IMG/VR virus record: IMGVR_UViG_3300046507_000086
Location: 1 to 42,636 of that record
Reading direction: 5' to 3' (one strand)
Source: a virus
Length of the DNA: 42,636 nucleotides
The notes under the pieces were generated by a model. The model made no database searches, was not told where the DNA came from, and worked only from the letters and a program-made list of their open reading frames with translations. The translations under genes were made by a program, and so were the position numbers. Numbering within the stretch: the stretch's first letter is position 1; the number at the start of each line of letters is the position of its first letter. Shown here piece after piece: positions 8,103 through 15,979 of this stretch.

Positions 8103-8285
8103 ATGGTCCGTCTTACCGCAATGGTCATTCTTACCGTAATTGATTTCCTGATGTTTGTCTCATACACCCTATCGAACCCCTATGAACCCGCTGTAGGGCG
8201 TGTGGGTCATGTGCTAGGCGTGCTTATCCAATTGGCTTTGGTCTATTGGCTTATCGGTTTCATTCAGCGCAAATGGAGCAAGTAA
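8103..8285 (+). CDS. Small inner-membrane protein (60 aa)
   Basis: Two hydrophobic segments (about 5-23 and 36-55) joined by a short polar loop, with a basic C-terminus (RKWSK), so both ends probably face the cytoplasm. The stop overlaps the next ATG (TAATG), which points to coupled translation. Function unknown. Confidence 0.65.
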   Translation: MVRLTAMVILTVIDFLMFVSYTLSNPYEPAVGRVGHVLGVLIQLALVYWLIGFIQRKWSK

Positions 8286-8407
8286 TGTTCTATCTCAAAC
8301 ACGCACTAACCCATAAGGTTTTACTGCCCTTCTCAACACTGGAGGAGGCATTACGTGCACTCCAGGACGCAGCTATTCCTACTCTTTTCTACGTATCGAA
8401 CAAATGA
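8285..8407 (+). CDS. Tiny early protein (40 aa), unknown
   Basis: Overlaps its neighbours at both ends (TAATG before, ATGA after), as expected in a compact translated operon. It encodes 40 residues with a beta-like start and an amphipathic helix (STLEEALRALQDAA). No family recognised. Confidence 0.5.
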   Translation: MFYLKHALTHKVLLPFSTLEEALRALQDAAIPTLFYVSNK

Positions 8408-8523
8408 CCGTCAACGAACAGATCGAATGGGCCCGCGAGCATAAGCGGGTATGGCCTAAGGGTTCATTCCAGAGGCGCTATTGGAAACTCGTTATCCGCC
8501 GTCTGAAGCTTGCCAAGGGATAG
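8404..8523 (+). CDS. Tiny basic early protein (39 aa)
   Basis: Starts inside the end of the previous gene (ATGA overlap). Strongly basic C-terminal half (FQRRYWKLVIRRLKLAKG), which could bind nucleic acid. Function unknown. Confidence 0.5.
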   Translation: MTVNEQIEWAREHKRVWPKGSFQRRYWKLVIRRLKLAKG

Positions 8524-8524
8524 C

Positions 8525-8704
8525 ATGAGACCCAGCAAGGCAACCAAAGCCCTTGAGGCATACTCTCGCGCCCTCAATCCAACCCCTACACTGATCCACG
8601 AACTAACCCAGGCAATCGCCGAAGAACTAGCACGAACCCTCAGGGGCCCCGTAGAAATTCGTCTTCCGGGTAACATCCGGGTAATCAGGGAGCCACAGCA
8701 ATGA
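8525..8704 (+). CDS. Small early protein (59 aa), unknown
   Basis: The ATG at 8525 lies one base after the upstream stop; a TTG further upstream is possible but would overlap more. Mostly helical (ALEAYSRALN, HELTQAIAEELARTL), then a short beta-like tail. The end overlaps the next ATG. No family recognised. Confidence 0.5.
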   Translation: MRPSKATKALEAYSRALNPTPTLIHELTQAIAEELARTLRGPVEIRLPGNIRVIREPQQ

Positions 8705-8811
8705 AAATGAGAAAGCGCCGTATCCATTACGCTATCTGTCTTATGCGGTTTCCCGCACCTATCGGACTGTGGTTTGCCGGTATCAATTGGAGACATCATA
8801 GAAAAGCGTGA
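8701..8811 (+). CDS. Tiny basic protein (36 aa)
   Basis: The last gene of the early run, overlapping the previous stop and ending 1 base before a terminator. 36 residues, with a basic start (KMRKRRIHY), a short hydrophobic middle and a His/Arg-rich end. It may be membrane-associated. Function unknown. Confidence 0.45.
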   Translation: MKMRKRRIHYAICLMRFPAPIGLWFAGINWRHHRKA

Positions 8812-8812
8812 T

Positions 8813-8844
8813 AACCCCTAGGTAACCCTGGGGGTTTTCCTTTT
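8813..8844 (+). terminator. Rho-independent terminator of the early run
   Basis: A 10-pair stem (8813-8822 with 8827-8836, including one T-G pair) around TAAC, followed by TTTTCCTTTT. It closes the first block of early genes. Confidence 0.75.
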
Positions 8845-9024
8845 GTGCCTATCGTTTACTGTCTACTACCGTGGATAGTCAACCATGGGCGCTTTGTGCG
8901 TTCCTTCAGATTCCCTTTTGGGTACCTGGGGGTATCTGTGCTCGCCTATCGTGTGCCTGTGTGGTTTGCAGGTCTCTGTACGGTGCTAGGAACCGCTCGC
9001 GTACCTATGGCGCTACCCATGTAG
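8845..9024 (+). CDS. Possible small membrane protein (59 aa), weak
   Basis: An open frame from GTG at 8845 with hydrophobic stretches (VPIVYCLLPWIV, VSVLAYRVPVWFAGLC). Against it: it starts inside the terminator tail, uses GTG and has no clear ribosome site. Confidence 0.25.
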   Translation: MPIVYCLLPWIVNHGRFVRSFRFPFGYLGVSVLAYRVPVWFAGLCTVLGTARVPMALPM

Positions 9025-9070
9025 CCTGAGGGTAACCAGAGGCTTGTAGGCGTTCCTAGAGGGGTTGATC

Positions 9071-9268
9071 ATGAGACTGGATTACAGGCTGCTGGAGGGG
9101 TTCCTGAGGGACTGGCTAGGGTACCCAAGGGTATCCGCTAGAAACCCCATGGCGTGGCTGTATTCAAGCCTGAGAGGCATTGCCGGCCTAGCTAGGTGTA
9201 ATCCCCTAGGCGTGATCCGTCCCCTACACACTGAAAACAGGGATATCGAGGGAACCTCAGGCACCTAG
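9071..9268 (+). CDS. Possible small protein (65 aa), weak
   Basis: ATG preceded by AGAGGGG at suitable spacing. Encodes 65 mostly basic residues without a recognised motif. The region is G/C-rich and frames are also open on the other strand, so it may be chance. Confidence 0.35.
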   Translation: MRLDYRLLEGFLRDWLGYPRVSARNPMAWLYSSLRGIAGLARCNPLGVIRPLHTENRDIEGTSGT

Positions 9269-9642
9269 AGATTATCTAGTGCGCCAAAGACCACCCGAAG
9301 GTGGCATGGTGTAGCTAAGGGGACCTAGAGTTAATAGGGGTGCCCTATCGAAATTGATCTATTTTTTTCAAATCCTCCAGGCATTCCAAAAGGGGCGCTG
9401 AGGGAATCGAGAGTTTTACTGTGGGTGATCTTTCAAGGCCCCTCAAGTTGAGAGAGAGGGAGAAACCCAAGGGGTTCCAAGAAAGACCACTCACGGTAGA
9501 ACTCATGAGGTACTGCCGTGACCGATTCATTGCGATTCGGATTTCGGGTAGAAAGCCCTAGTCATTAGGGCTGTACTGCATGCAGAGGCATCCCACCTCG
9601 CAAGCCGGGTTTTCTTCGCGCTACTGAGGGCGAGTCACCGGA
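9269..9642. other. Gene-poor stretch with one hairpin
   Basis: No convincing gene on either strand. A perfect hairpin (AGCCCTA, loop GTCAT, TAGGGCT) lies at about 9553-9571. On the minus strand it is followed by TTTCT, so it could weakly terminate the leftward reductase-HNH transcript. Confidence 0.45.
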
Positions 9643-10098
9643 TTAGCCATGATTCGCAAAGGAACCATGGAGTTCTTCACGCAGACGACAAGCGTCCGCA
9701 TATGCTTCTTCTGCTGTGTTGCGCATAGTCCCGTAGTGGCGTTTAGCACCAGCACGTACTTGAGCGCGGTACTTCCCAAGAAGGAACGCAACACCTTTAA
9801 GAGTGCCTCGGTTCCTAGTGTTCCAAGCATTCTCGGCATTGGATGCCTCTCGGAGGTTGACCCAGGCGTTGAACTTCTTGTCGAGGTTCACATGGTCAAC
9901 GTATTTTGAAAACGTCCCTGTTACCCACAGGAATGCAAGGCGATGAGAATAGTGTCGTACTCCATCCACAGAGATGCGCGAATAGATGCCACTATCACCA
10001 CCGGCCCTCAGACCTGTAGCCTTCCAATAAAACCTACCAGACACAACCGAGTAGTCGAGAAGGCCCCGAAGGGCCTCTGCGGTTAGCGGATGGGACAT
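9643..10098 (-). CDS. HNH endonuclease with AP2-type DNA-binding domain
   Basis: The middle carries the HNH core (YVDHVNLDKKFNAWVNLREASNAEN, written here in parts: DH, then N, then LREAS.AEN) seen in free-standing phage homing endonucleases. The C-terminal 45 residues (around KGVAFLLGKYRAQVRAG) look like an AP2 domain that would grip DNA. It lies directly downstream of the ribonucleotide reductase gene, a common homing target, and overlaps its end by 16 bases. The ATG at 10098 was chosen because AGGTGG precedes it; an upstream GTG at 10113 is possible. Confidence 0.85.
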   Translation of the reverse strand: MSHPLTAEALRGLLDYSVVSGRFYWKATGLRAGGDSGIYSRISVDGVRHYSHRLAFLWVTGTFSKYVDHVNLDKKFNAWVNLREASNAENAWNTRNRGTLKGVAFLLGKYRAQVRAGAKRHYGTMRNTAEEAYADACRLREELHGSFANHG

Positions 10099-12065
10099 GC
10101 GCCACCTGCACACTCGTCTTCAATCACAGCGTCCAACATATCGGTTCCTTGACTTAGGTCGATAGGCTGGAGGTTTGCGACGTAGGCGTCATAGACATCC
10201 TTGGTCACCACTGATTGAGGCAAGTACAGGTATCCGAGGTCTTCAGCAGTCTTAGTAGGATCAGCACGGAATAAGAAACTGACGCCCACATAGGTGTCCC
10301 AGTTCTCGAGCAACCAATCAACAATTGCAGGCACTTCGTCAACGCTGTAGCTAATCGTTGCGCTCACATTTTGCTGACACCAGTTCAGCATAAGCATTTT
10401 GTATCGCTCCAGTTGCTCAATAGCAGTCTCAAGATTGACTTCCATCTCGATCCCATTCTTGACAACCTTGGAGAACGGCACGGTGTCCCATTTGACGGGC
10501 AAGGTGATAAGCACAGCATCTGGATCACTCGGGTTAGGGATGACCTTGTAGCCCGCAGAACGACAGAGCGGAACCAGTGGATCGAACTTACCGAAGTTGA
10601 CCTGATTGAAAATGTATCGACCCAGAGGAGCGTGAAGACCCTCTGTACAATCCATCACCTTGCTAAGGGTCCCAGAGGGCTTAACAGTCGTGACGTTTTT
10701 CGGGCGAGGTGTTCCAAGCTCATCGGCCATACCATATGCGGCAGACGTTGCGGTACGTTGAAGTTCCGCGAAGTCATAAGGCTTCAGATCGGGACGCATT
10801 ACGATGCCCGTCAGTCCGACCCCACAGAGTCGGAGGTGGTCGTTATTGCGGTGCCAGGATTCCTGAAGGATTCCATCATTAAGGTCCACGCAAGTCTGCC
10901 GATAGTTCGCGCGAGCAGCCAACTCAATAGCCCTGCGGAGACCAGAAGAATCACCAGCAAATTTTCCAACGTCCACCTCTGTGAGGTTGCAGAACGACTT
11001 GTTACCAAGAAGGATTTCCGCACACGGGTTCACTCCTTTAAACCAAGGGGCCCGTTTGATAGCTGCTTGGCCGTTAATGAACCCAGGCTCACTACCTCCC
11101 GCCTCGACCATAAGATCGAAGATGCCTTGTAGTTCGGCCTTGGATGGCTTCTGTTTGAACAGGAGCGAGTTGTTCGACTGGGCACGCTGGACGTTGTTCA
11201 CCCACCAGTCGCGCTTCGCCACGGCAAATTCTTGCCACTCGTCCTGACCGTATTCGAACAGTGCTATCTCCGCGCTGCGACGGCTCGATAGAATAGTTCC
11301 GAGCCAGTTAAGCACGTCGAGGATGTCGATACGTGTGAGGAGCGAGCCTGCACGACGGTTAAGGATGTGGAAGATTGCTTCGATTGCTTTGACGAGTGCT
11401 GCGTCACCTGAGCTAACCCATCCGTACCCAGAGAGACGAGAGCCTGCGGGACGAATCTCTTGGGTGCAGACCACAAGTTTATTGGCGGCAGCATGAGGAT
11501 GGGCCACCAGTTTGCCGAGGGCCTTGCACCACGCTTCTGCGCTGTCGCCAACGCTGATCGTCCAGACTCCATTCTCGAGGGTCTCCACGTTATGTTCGCG
11601 GCCACCTTTCTCGGTACGGGTCGAACGTTTGAATTCAATACTAGGGATACGCTTCTGGAAACCTGTGAGTTGTCCGACGATAGGACTGAAGCCTACGCCA
11701 CAGCCTTGCATAAGCAGCCAAAGGCAATCGACCACATCACGCACAGTTTCTACCTGCGTGAACGAACAATTAAATTGGCTACTTTCGCGCTTCTTTGCGA
11801 CCTTGGTACCACCTAGCCACAGCGTACGGCCTGACATCAGAACCTTTCGGTCGATCATCAGTTCACGAAGCTCATTCAACTCGAGCAACTCTTCTTGACC
11901 GATGCCACCCATGGGAGCCGCAGCGCGATCCCACAGCCACATCTGATGACCAATTACTCGGTCAACCATTTCTTCCCAGGTCTCGAAGACAGTGCCTTCA
12001 GGGTTCAAGGGGCGTTGATACGTTCGGCGGGCGACTAGCTGTGCTCGCAATGATTGGACTGACAT
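10083..12065 (-). CDS. nrdJ: Class II (B12-dependent) ribonucleotide reductase
   Basis: A 660-residue enzyme that reduces ribonucleotides to deoxyribonucleotides with adenosylcobalamin as radical source. Visible signatures are the N-terminal Cys in SSQFNCSF, QGCGVGFSP, the finger-loop NPCAEILLGNKSFCNLTEV region holding the radical Cys and a second redox Cys, KPSGTLSK, and a C-terminal CAGGACPIR whose Cys pair passes electrons. The lack of a separate small subunit gene fits the monomeric triphosphate reductase type; related enzymes are somewhat longer. It works with ThyX and MazG-like genes to supply dNTPs. It lies on the strand opposite to the surrounding genes, divergent from the RNA polymerase. 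Confidence 0.9.
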   Translation of the reverse strand: MSVQSLRAQLVARRTYQRPLNPEGTVFETWEEMVDRVIGHQMWLWDRAAAPMGGIGQEELLELNELRELMIDRKVLMSGRTLWLGGTKVAKKRESSQFNCSFTQVETVRDVVDCLWLLMQGCGVGFSPIVGQLTGFQKRIPSIEFKRSTRTEKGGREHNVETLENGVWTISVGDSAEAWCKALGKLVAHPHAAANKLVVCTQEIRPAGSRLSGYGWVSSGDAALVKAIEAIFHILNRRAGSLLTRIDILDVLNWLGTILSSRRSAEIALFEYGQDEWQEFAVAKRDWWVNNVQRAQSNNSLLFKQKPSKAELQGIFDLMVEAGGSEPGFINGQAAIKRAPWFKGVNPCAEILLGNKSFCNLTEVDVGKFAGDSSGLRRAIELAARANYRQTCVDLNDGILQESWHRNNDHLRLCGVGLTGIVMRPDLKPYDFAELQRTATSAAYGMADELGTPRPKNVTTVKPSGTLSKVMDCTEGLHAPLGRYIFNQVNFGKFDPLVPLCRSAGYKVIPNPSDPDAVLITLPVKWDTVPFSKVVKNGIEMEVNLETAIEQLERYKMLMLNWCQQNVSATISYSVDEVPAIVDWLLENWDTYVGVSFLFRADPTKTAEDLGYLYLPQSVVTKDVYDAYVANLQPIDLSQGTDMLDAVIEDECAGGACPIR

Positions 12066-12242
12066 TCACTCTCTCTAAAAGTGTTTGGTGGTGTGCTGTG
12101 TTGCACAAGAAAAAAATCACACAGAGGTCCGTAGGCATGGATGCATGTATGCCAAGACCGAATCAGTGCCTCTAAGAAAATGCCTACTGTGGCGCGAGGA
12201 TGAGACGGTGCTTCGTAGGTGAGCCTACGGACGTCTGTGTAA

Positions 12243-12370
12243 TCTTTGGTCTACCTTAGGTTTACCCTAGGTAAATCTTTCAATATTAAACAATGAAGAA
12301 TAAAACTAAGGTCTATCTTAGGGTATACCTTAGGTAACCCCCACCCCTTAGTTGCACAACCTTGTGCGGT
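12243..12370. promoter_or_regulatory. Control element, copy 2
   Basis: A diverged copy of the element at 6111-6265. Shared parts in the same order are an outward leftward arm (around ACCTTAGGTTTA), an A/T-rich centre with ATATTA and ATGAAGA, a rightward arm GGTCTRTCTTWGG then ACC and TWAGGTA, a run of C, and TTGTGC. The repeat of the same arrangement in the two divergent gaps argues for a shared promoter or operator role. Confidence 0.6.
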
Positions 12371-12380
12371 CTCTCTTCTA

Positions 12381-12402
12381 TGGTAGGTAAATTACCGATG
12401 TC
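12381..12402. promoter_or_regulatory. Palindromic operator-like site, left
   Basis: Contains the perfect palindrome GGTAAATTACC (12384-12394). The whole 22 bases match the reverse complement of 12516-12537 at 19 positions. Confidence 0.5.
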
Positions 12403-12515
12403 ATTGATTTTAAAGGACTTCTTGTTTTCGCCCTTTGGTCACTATATAGAACCCGCGCGAGGGTGTCCGAGGGCCTCCTCTAGAAAACATCTAGCAATTC
12501 TTGTTTAAATTCAAG

Positions 12516-12537
12516 CACATCGGCAATTTGCCTACCA
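12516..12537. promoter_or_regulatory. Palindromic operator-like site, right
   Basis: Contains the perfect palindrome GGCAATTTGCC, in inverted orientation to the left site. It ends 48 bases before the -35 box of the polymerase promoter. Changes in the two half-sites are compensatory, as expected for a protein-binding dyad. Confidence 0.5.
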
Positions 12538-12585
12538 TTGCAGAGAAGGCGTCATGCTTTCTCGAAATTTTTGTGCAACGTTGAG

Positions 12586-12615
12586 TTGTGCTGCGGTGTG
12601 GTCTTCTGGTATGAT
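12586..12615 (+). promoter_or_regulatory. Host promoter of the RNA polymerase gene
   Basis: TTGTGC, an 18-base spacer and TATGAT, 35 bases before the polymerase ATG. A host-read promoter is expected here because the phage polymerase cannot transcribe its own gene first. Confidence 0.6.
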
Positions 12616-12650
12616 CTATCCACTGACTCAACGAACCCACGGAGCAAGAC

Positions 12651-15152
12651 ATGACTGAAATCGCACTGAACTACGAAGCCCAAGCTGCCTTAGAAGATCG
12701 CATGCTGGCTAAGGGTGCCGAGCGTTACGAAGGTAATGCTGAGTTTGCCCATAGCATGGGTGACCTGAGCAAGGCTGAGGAACGGCTGTTTGAAACGGCC
12801 CTGCCGAAGATGGTCGAGGCGCTTCGTCTTGCACACTTTGCGGAGTTGGAGAAGTCTCACCGTGGTGCTCACTTCAAGGCCATGGACAATCTGGATCACA
12901 CACTGCTGGCAGGTATCACGCTCAAGAACGCCTTCAACACGGCGACGAGTGAGGAGAGCCTGACATCGATGTATGAGGCAGTCGGCTATGAAGTCCGTGT
13001 GGCAATTGCGGCTGAACGCTTGAAGAACGCTGATGCAAAGGCACACAAGAAGCTTATGGACCCCCGGATGAATCGGTCGGCCCGTGCGAAGCTTGAAGCT
13101 GCTGAAGCACTGCTCGATCAGTTCCCGGAACCAGGCGTTGATGCGGATGCGATGGTCGGTATCGGTGCTGGATTGTTCTTCCTGGCGCAACAATCGACCA
13201 ACCTCTTCGAACACTTCGAGAAGACCGACGAAGACTCAGGTGAGATTCAGATGCGCCTGGGGTTCACCGAAGAAGGCCACGAGGCTCTCCAAAAGGTGAA
13301 GGATCGCCAACAGTGGACCACGCCTGTCTATCAGGCAATGCTCACGGTGCCGAATCCTTGGGTCGCTTTTGACACTGGTGCATACAATGATGTTCGTGTT
13401 GCGAAGACGGTGAAGATGGCGAACACGTTCAACCCGATGACCAAGAAGCTGATCGCTGCAGCAATCGAGGGTAACGCTCCGTTCGTTGGCGCTCTGAACG
13501 GTATCCAAGAGGTTCCCCTGCGGATTAACCGCACGGTCCTCGAGGCCCTGACGTTCTGCCACGATATGCGCATCCCTGTGGGCAAGCTCCCTGGTCCCCG
13601 CAAGGCAATCCCGAAGGACGCTGATGACAAGGCGAAGTGGGGCATCCGCAAGGACAACAAGATCGCCAACGCGAAGCATGCGGTGGTCTCTCGGGACCTT
13701 GAGGAAGCCAAGCTCCTCGCTGATGTCGAACGGTTCTTCCAGCCCCACGTTTTGGATTGGCGTTCGCGGGTGTATGCAAAACCTGGGTTTAACCACCAAC
13801 GTGCAGATTACTGCAAGGGTCTGTTCGAATTCGCTGATGGTGAAGTGCTGAACGAGACTGGCGTGAAGTGGTTGAAGTGGAACGTTGCCACGACTTATGC
13901 TCAGAAGGTGAATGGCCGTGCTCTCGATAAATCACCGTTCAATGTTCGTGTTCAGTGGACCGAAGACAACATCGAGTTGATCCAGGCTGTCGCAAAGGAC
14001 CCCATCAATTCTATGAGCGTCTGGAAGACTGCGGACTCCCCCTTCTGCTTCTTGGCTGCTTGCGTCGCCTTGGCGAATCATATGGAAGCCCCGGATACCT
14101 ATGTTTGTCGCCTTCCTATCGCTATCGATGGATCGTGCTCCGGTATTCAGCACTTCTCGGCAATCATGCGGGATGCGAATGGCGGTGCTCTGGTGAACCT
14201 GATGCCCTCGGAACTCCCGCAGGATGTCTATGCGGCTGTTGCTGCCATCTCTGGTCCCTTGGTCGAAGCTGACCTGAACCACGAAGATGAAAAGATTCGC
14301 GGCTTTGCGCAACTGTGGTCCTCCTACGGTATCGACCGTAAAGTGACCAAGCGCAACGTGATGACCTACGGCTACGGGTCGGAAGTCTCTGGCTTTGCTG
14401 ACCAGATTTACGAAGACATCATGGCTATCGATGATGAAAGCCGTGCTCACTTCGGGGTCACCAAGGATAACTGGCTCGAGATGATGGAGGTAGCTCGCTA
14501 TCTGGCAAACCACAACATGACTGGCATTAAGCAGACCGTGAAGGGTGCGCCGCTGGTGATGGAACTCCTGAAGAGTATTGCAGGCATCCTGGCGAAGGCC
14601 AACCTCCCGGTTCGCTGGACGACTCCCATGGGGTTCCCGGTACTGAACGCGTACTACAAGCCGACCTTCCAGCAGATCAAGACGCTGCTCTGGAACAAGG
14701 CCCTGAACGCCCCTACGGCATACAAGCCCAAGGTCCAGACAGGTTTCTCCAAGGAGTTGAACGCCCACAAGCAACGTAGTTCTGTAAGTCCGAACTTCAT
14801 TCACTCTTTTGATGCGGCACACCTCCAACTCGTAGTGGAAAATTCTAAGAACGACGGTATTCACAGTTTCTTATTGATCCACGACTCGTTCGCTGCGTTG
14901 CCGAATCAGATGGACAAGTTCTCGATGATCGTGCGTAAAAGCTTGGTCGAGATGTACGAGGACCGTGACCCCTTGGAAGACATTTTGAACACAGCCCGTG
15001 CTGACCTGATCGTGACCGGAGAGGCCACCCAGGATGAAGAAGGCGCGAAGAAGATCACCAAGCTCATTAAGGAGTTAGACAAGCTGATGGTTCCCCCGCG
15101 TGGCACTTTGGACCTCAATAACATCCTCGAGTCCCAATACGCTTTCGCCTGA
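12651..15152 (+). CDS. T7-like single-subunit DNA-directed RNA polymerase
   Basis: An 833-residue polymerase (T7: 883) that reads phage-specific promoters. Motif A is AIDGSCSGIQHFSAIMRD with the first catalytic Asp. Motif B is DRKVTKRNVMTYGYGSE with the Lys and Tyr that bind and select the rNTP. Motif C is LLIHDSFAALP with the second catalytic Asp. It ends in YAFA, close to the FAFA foot of the T7 enzyme needed for catalysis. It is followed by a terminator and the DNA replication genes. Host-type promoter and operator-like sites lie upstream, so its expression is the likely switch between quiescence and lysis. Confidence 0.97.
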   Translation: MTEIALNYEAQAALEDRMLAKGAERYEGNAEFAHSMGDLSKAEERLFETALPKMVEALRLAHFAELEKSHRGAHFKAMDNLDHTLLAGITLKNAFNTATSEESLTSMYEAVGYEVRVAIAAERLKNADAKAHKKLMDPRMNRSARAKLEAAEALLDQFPEPGVDADAMVGIGAGLFFLAQQSTNLFEHFEKTDEDSGEIQMRLGFTEEGHEALQKVKDRQQWTTPVYQAMLTVPNPWVAFDTGAYNDVRVAKTVKMANTFNPMTKKLIAAAIEGNAPFVGALNGIQEVPLRINRTVLEALTFCHDMRIPVGKLPGPRKAIPKDADDKAKWGIRKDNKIANAKHAVVSRDLEEAKLLADVERFFQPHVLDWRSRVYAKPGFNHQRADYCKGLFEFADGEVLNETGVKWLKWNVATTYAQKVNGRALDKSPFNVRVQWTEDNIELIQAVAKDPINSMSVWKTADSPFCFLAACVALANHMEAPDTYVCRLPIAIDGSCSGIQHFSAIMRDANGGALVNLMPSELPQDVYAAVAAISGPLVEADLNHEDEKIRGFAQLWSSYGIDRKVTKRNVMTYGYGSEVSGFADQIYEDIMAIDDESRAHFGVTKDNWLEMMEVARYLANHNMTGIKQTVKGAPLVMELLKSIAGILAKANLPVRWTTPMGFPVLNAYYKPTFQQIKTLLWNKALNAPTAYKPKVQTGFSKELNAHKQRSSVSPNFIHSFDAAHLQLVVENSKNDGIHSFLLIHDSFAALPNQMDKFSMIVRKSLVEMYEDRDPLEDILNTARADLIVTGEATQDEEGAKKITKLIKELDKLMVPPRGTLDLNNILESQYAFA

Positions 15153-15187
15153 TTTTTCTTGCACAACACACTGTTACACACCATAGG

Positions 15188-15205
15188 GGCCCTTCGGGGC
15201 CTTTT
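15188..15205 (+). terminator. Terminator after the RNA polymerase gene
   Basis: GGCCC, a TTCG tetraloop and GGGCC, followed by TTTT. A compact stable hairpin 35 bases after the stop codon. Confidence 0.75.
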
Positions 15206-15248
15206 CCCATTTCTAGGAGCGCAACTGCGTTCCGCAAGGTCCCCGAAG

Positions 15249-15404
15249 ATGCTTTACGAAGAACGCCTCGACGCCATCGCGTCACAACAGATCAACAGCG
15301 GTGGACTCGTTCCGCTGGATGCAGCAGTCGCCCTTATGGGTCACGGCTTCTACATCGAAGAGATCGAGTTCGATATCGACAATTTCCACCCTGAATACAA
15401 CTAA
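15249..15404 (+). CDS. Small acidic protein (51 aa), unknown
   Basis: A short frame between the terminator and the single-strand binding protein gene. Strongly acidic, especially the end (IEEIEFDIDNFHPEYN). It occupies the position of small host-targeting genes between RNA polymerase and gp2.5 in T7-like phages, but no family is recognised. Confidence 0.55.
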   Translation: MLYEERLDAIASQQINSGGLVPLDAAVALMGHGFYIEEIEFDIDNFHPEYN

Positions 15405-15412
15405 GGACCCGC

Positions 15413-15979
15413 ATGAAGAAGTTCACATCCCCCAAAGGCATCTCCGGTTATACGTGGCTCTCCCGACCGGACACCAAGTTCGATGCCGATGGTGTCTACA
15501 AGACTGACCTGCACGTCTCCGCTGCTGAAGGCGAAAAGGTCATCGCAATGATGCGCGAAGAGGCCGAAGAGGAACTCGGCAAGAAGGTGGCTGACAAGAT
15601 CGACTACCCGGAAGAAAACGAAGACGGCACGATCACGCTGAAGTTCAAGACCAAGGCGAAGGATCAGAAGGGCAACGACAAGGCCCTGCGTTTCTTCGAC
15701 GGTGCTGGTAACCGTATCGATGGTGAAGACCTCAACATCGGCAATGGCTCGAAGCTGAAGATCAAGTCAACGATGAAGGCATACAAGAACGGTTCGAACG
15801 TAGGCGTCACGCTCTACATCGACAGCGTTCAGATCATCGACCTCGTTGAGTTCGGTGGCAGCGGTTTCGAGGCTGACGAAGAAGCTACGTATGTGGCTAA
15901 GGCCGATAAGGCATCTTCGAAGAAGTCGAAGCAAGCTGAACCGGAAGACGAGGAAGAAGACGAAGACGTCAACTTCTGA
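15413..15979 (+). CDS. Single-stranded DNA-binding protein, T7 gp2.5 type
   Basis: 188 residues. The N-terminal two thirds are the beta-rich OB-fold region (opening FTSPKGISGYTWLSRPDTKF, with LHVSAAEGEKV after it). The C-terminus is a long acidic tail of Glu/Asp ending in a terminal Phe (DEDVNF), the hallmark of gp2.5 that contacts the DNA polymerase and primase-helicase. It coats single strands and coordinates the replisome. The next gene starts within its stop codon (TGATG), so translation is probably coupled. Confidence 0.9.
   Translation: MKKFTSPKGISGYTWLSRPDTKFDADGVYKTDLHVSAAEGEKVIAMMREEAEEELGKKVADKIDYPEENEDGTITLKFKTKAKDQKGNDKALRFFDGAGNRIDGEDLNIGNGSKLKIKSTMKAYKNGSNVGVTLYIDSVQIIDLVEFGGSGFEADEEATYVAKADKASSKKSKQAEPEDEEEDEDVNF

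Larger units (their letters stand above)
12066..12650. other. Divergent intergenic control region 2
   Basis: A 585-base gap between the leftward reductase and the rightward RNA polymerase. It holds control element copy 2, two palindromic operator-like sites and a host promoter candidate. The motif CTTTGGTCACTATATAGA at about 12434-12451 is another possible promoter core. No gene seen. Confidence 0.65.

Noticed and set aside
9345-9530. 61-codon minus-strand frame in the gene-poor stretch
   Set aside because: No family, no ribosome site, isolated from other genes; probably chance.
13932-14864. 310-codon open frame opposite the RNA polymerase gene
   Set aside because: Lies wholly within the polymerase on the other strand, with no motif or ribosome site.
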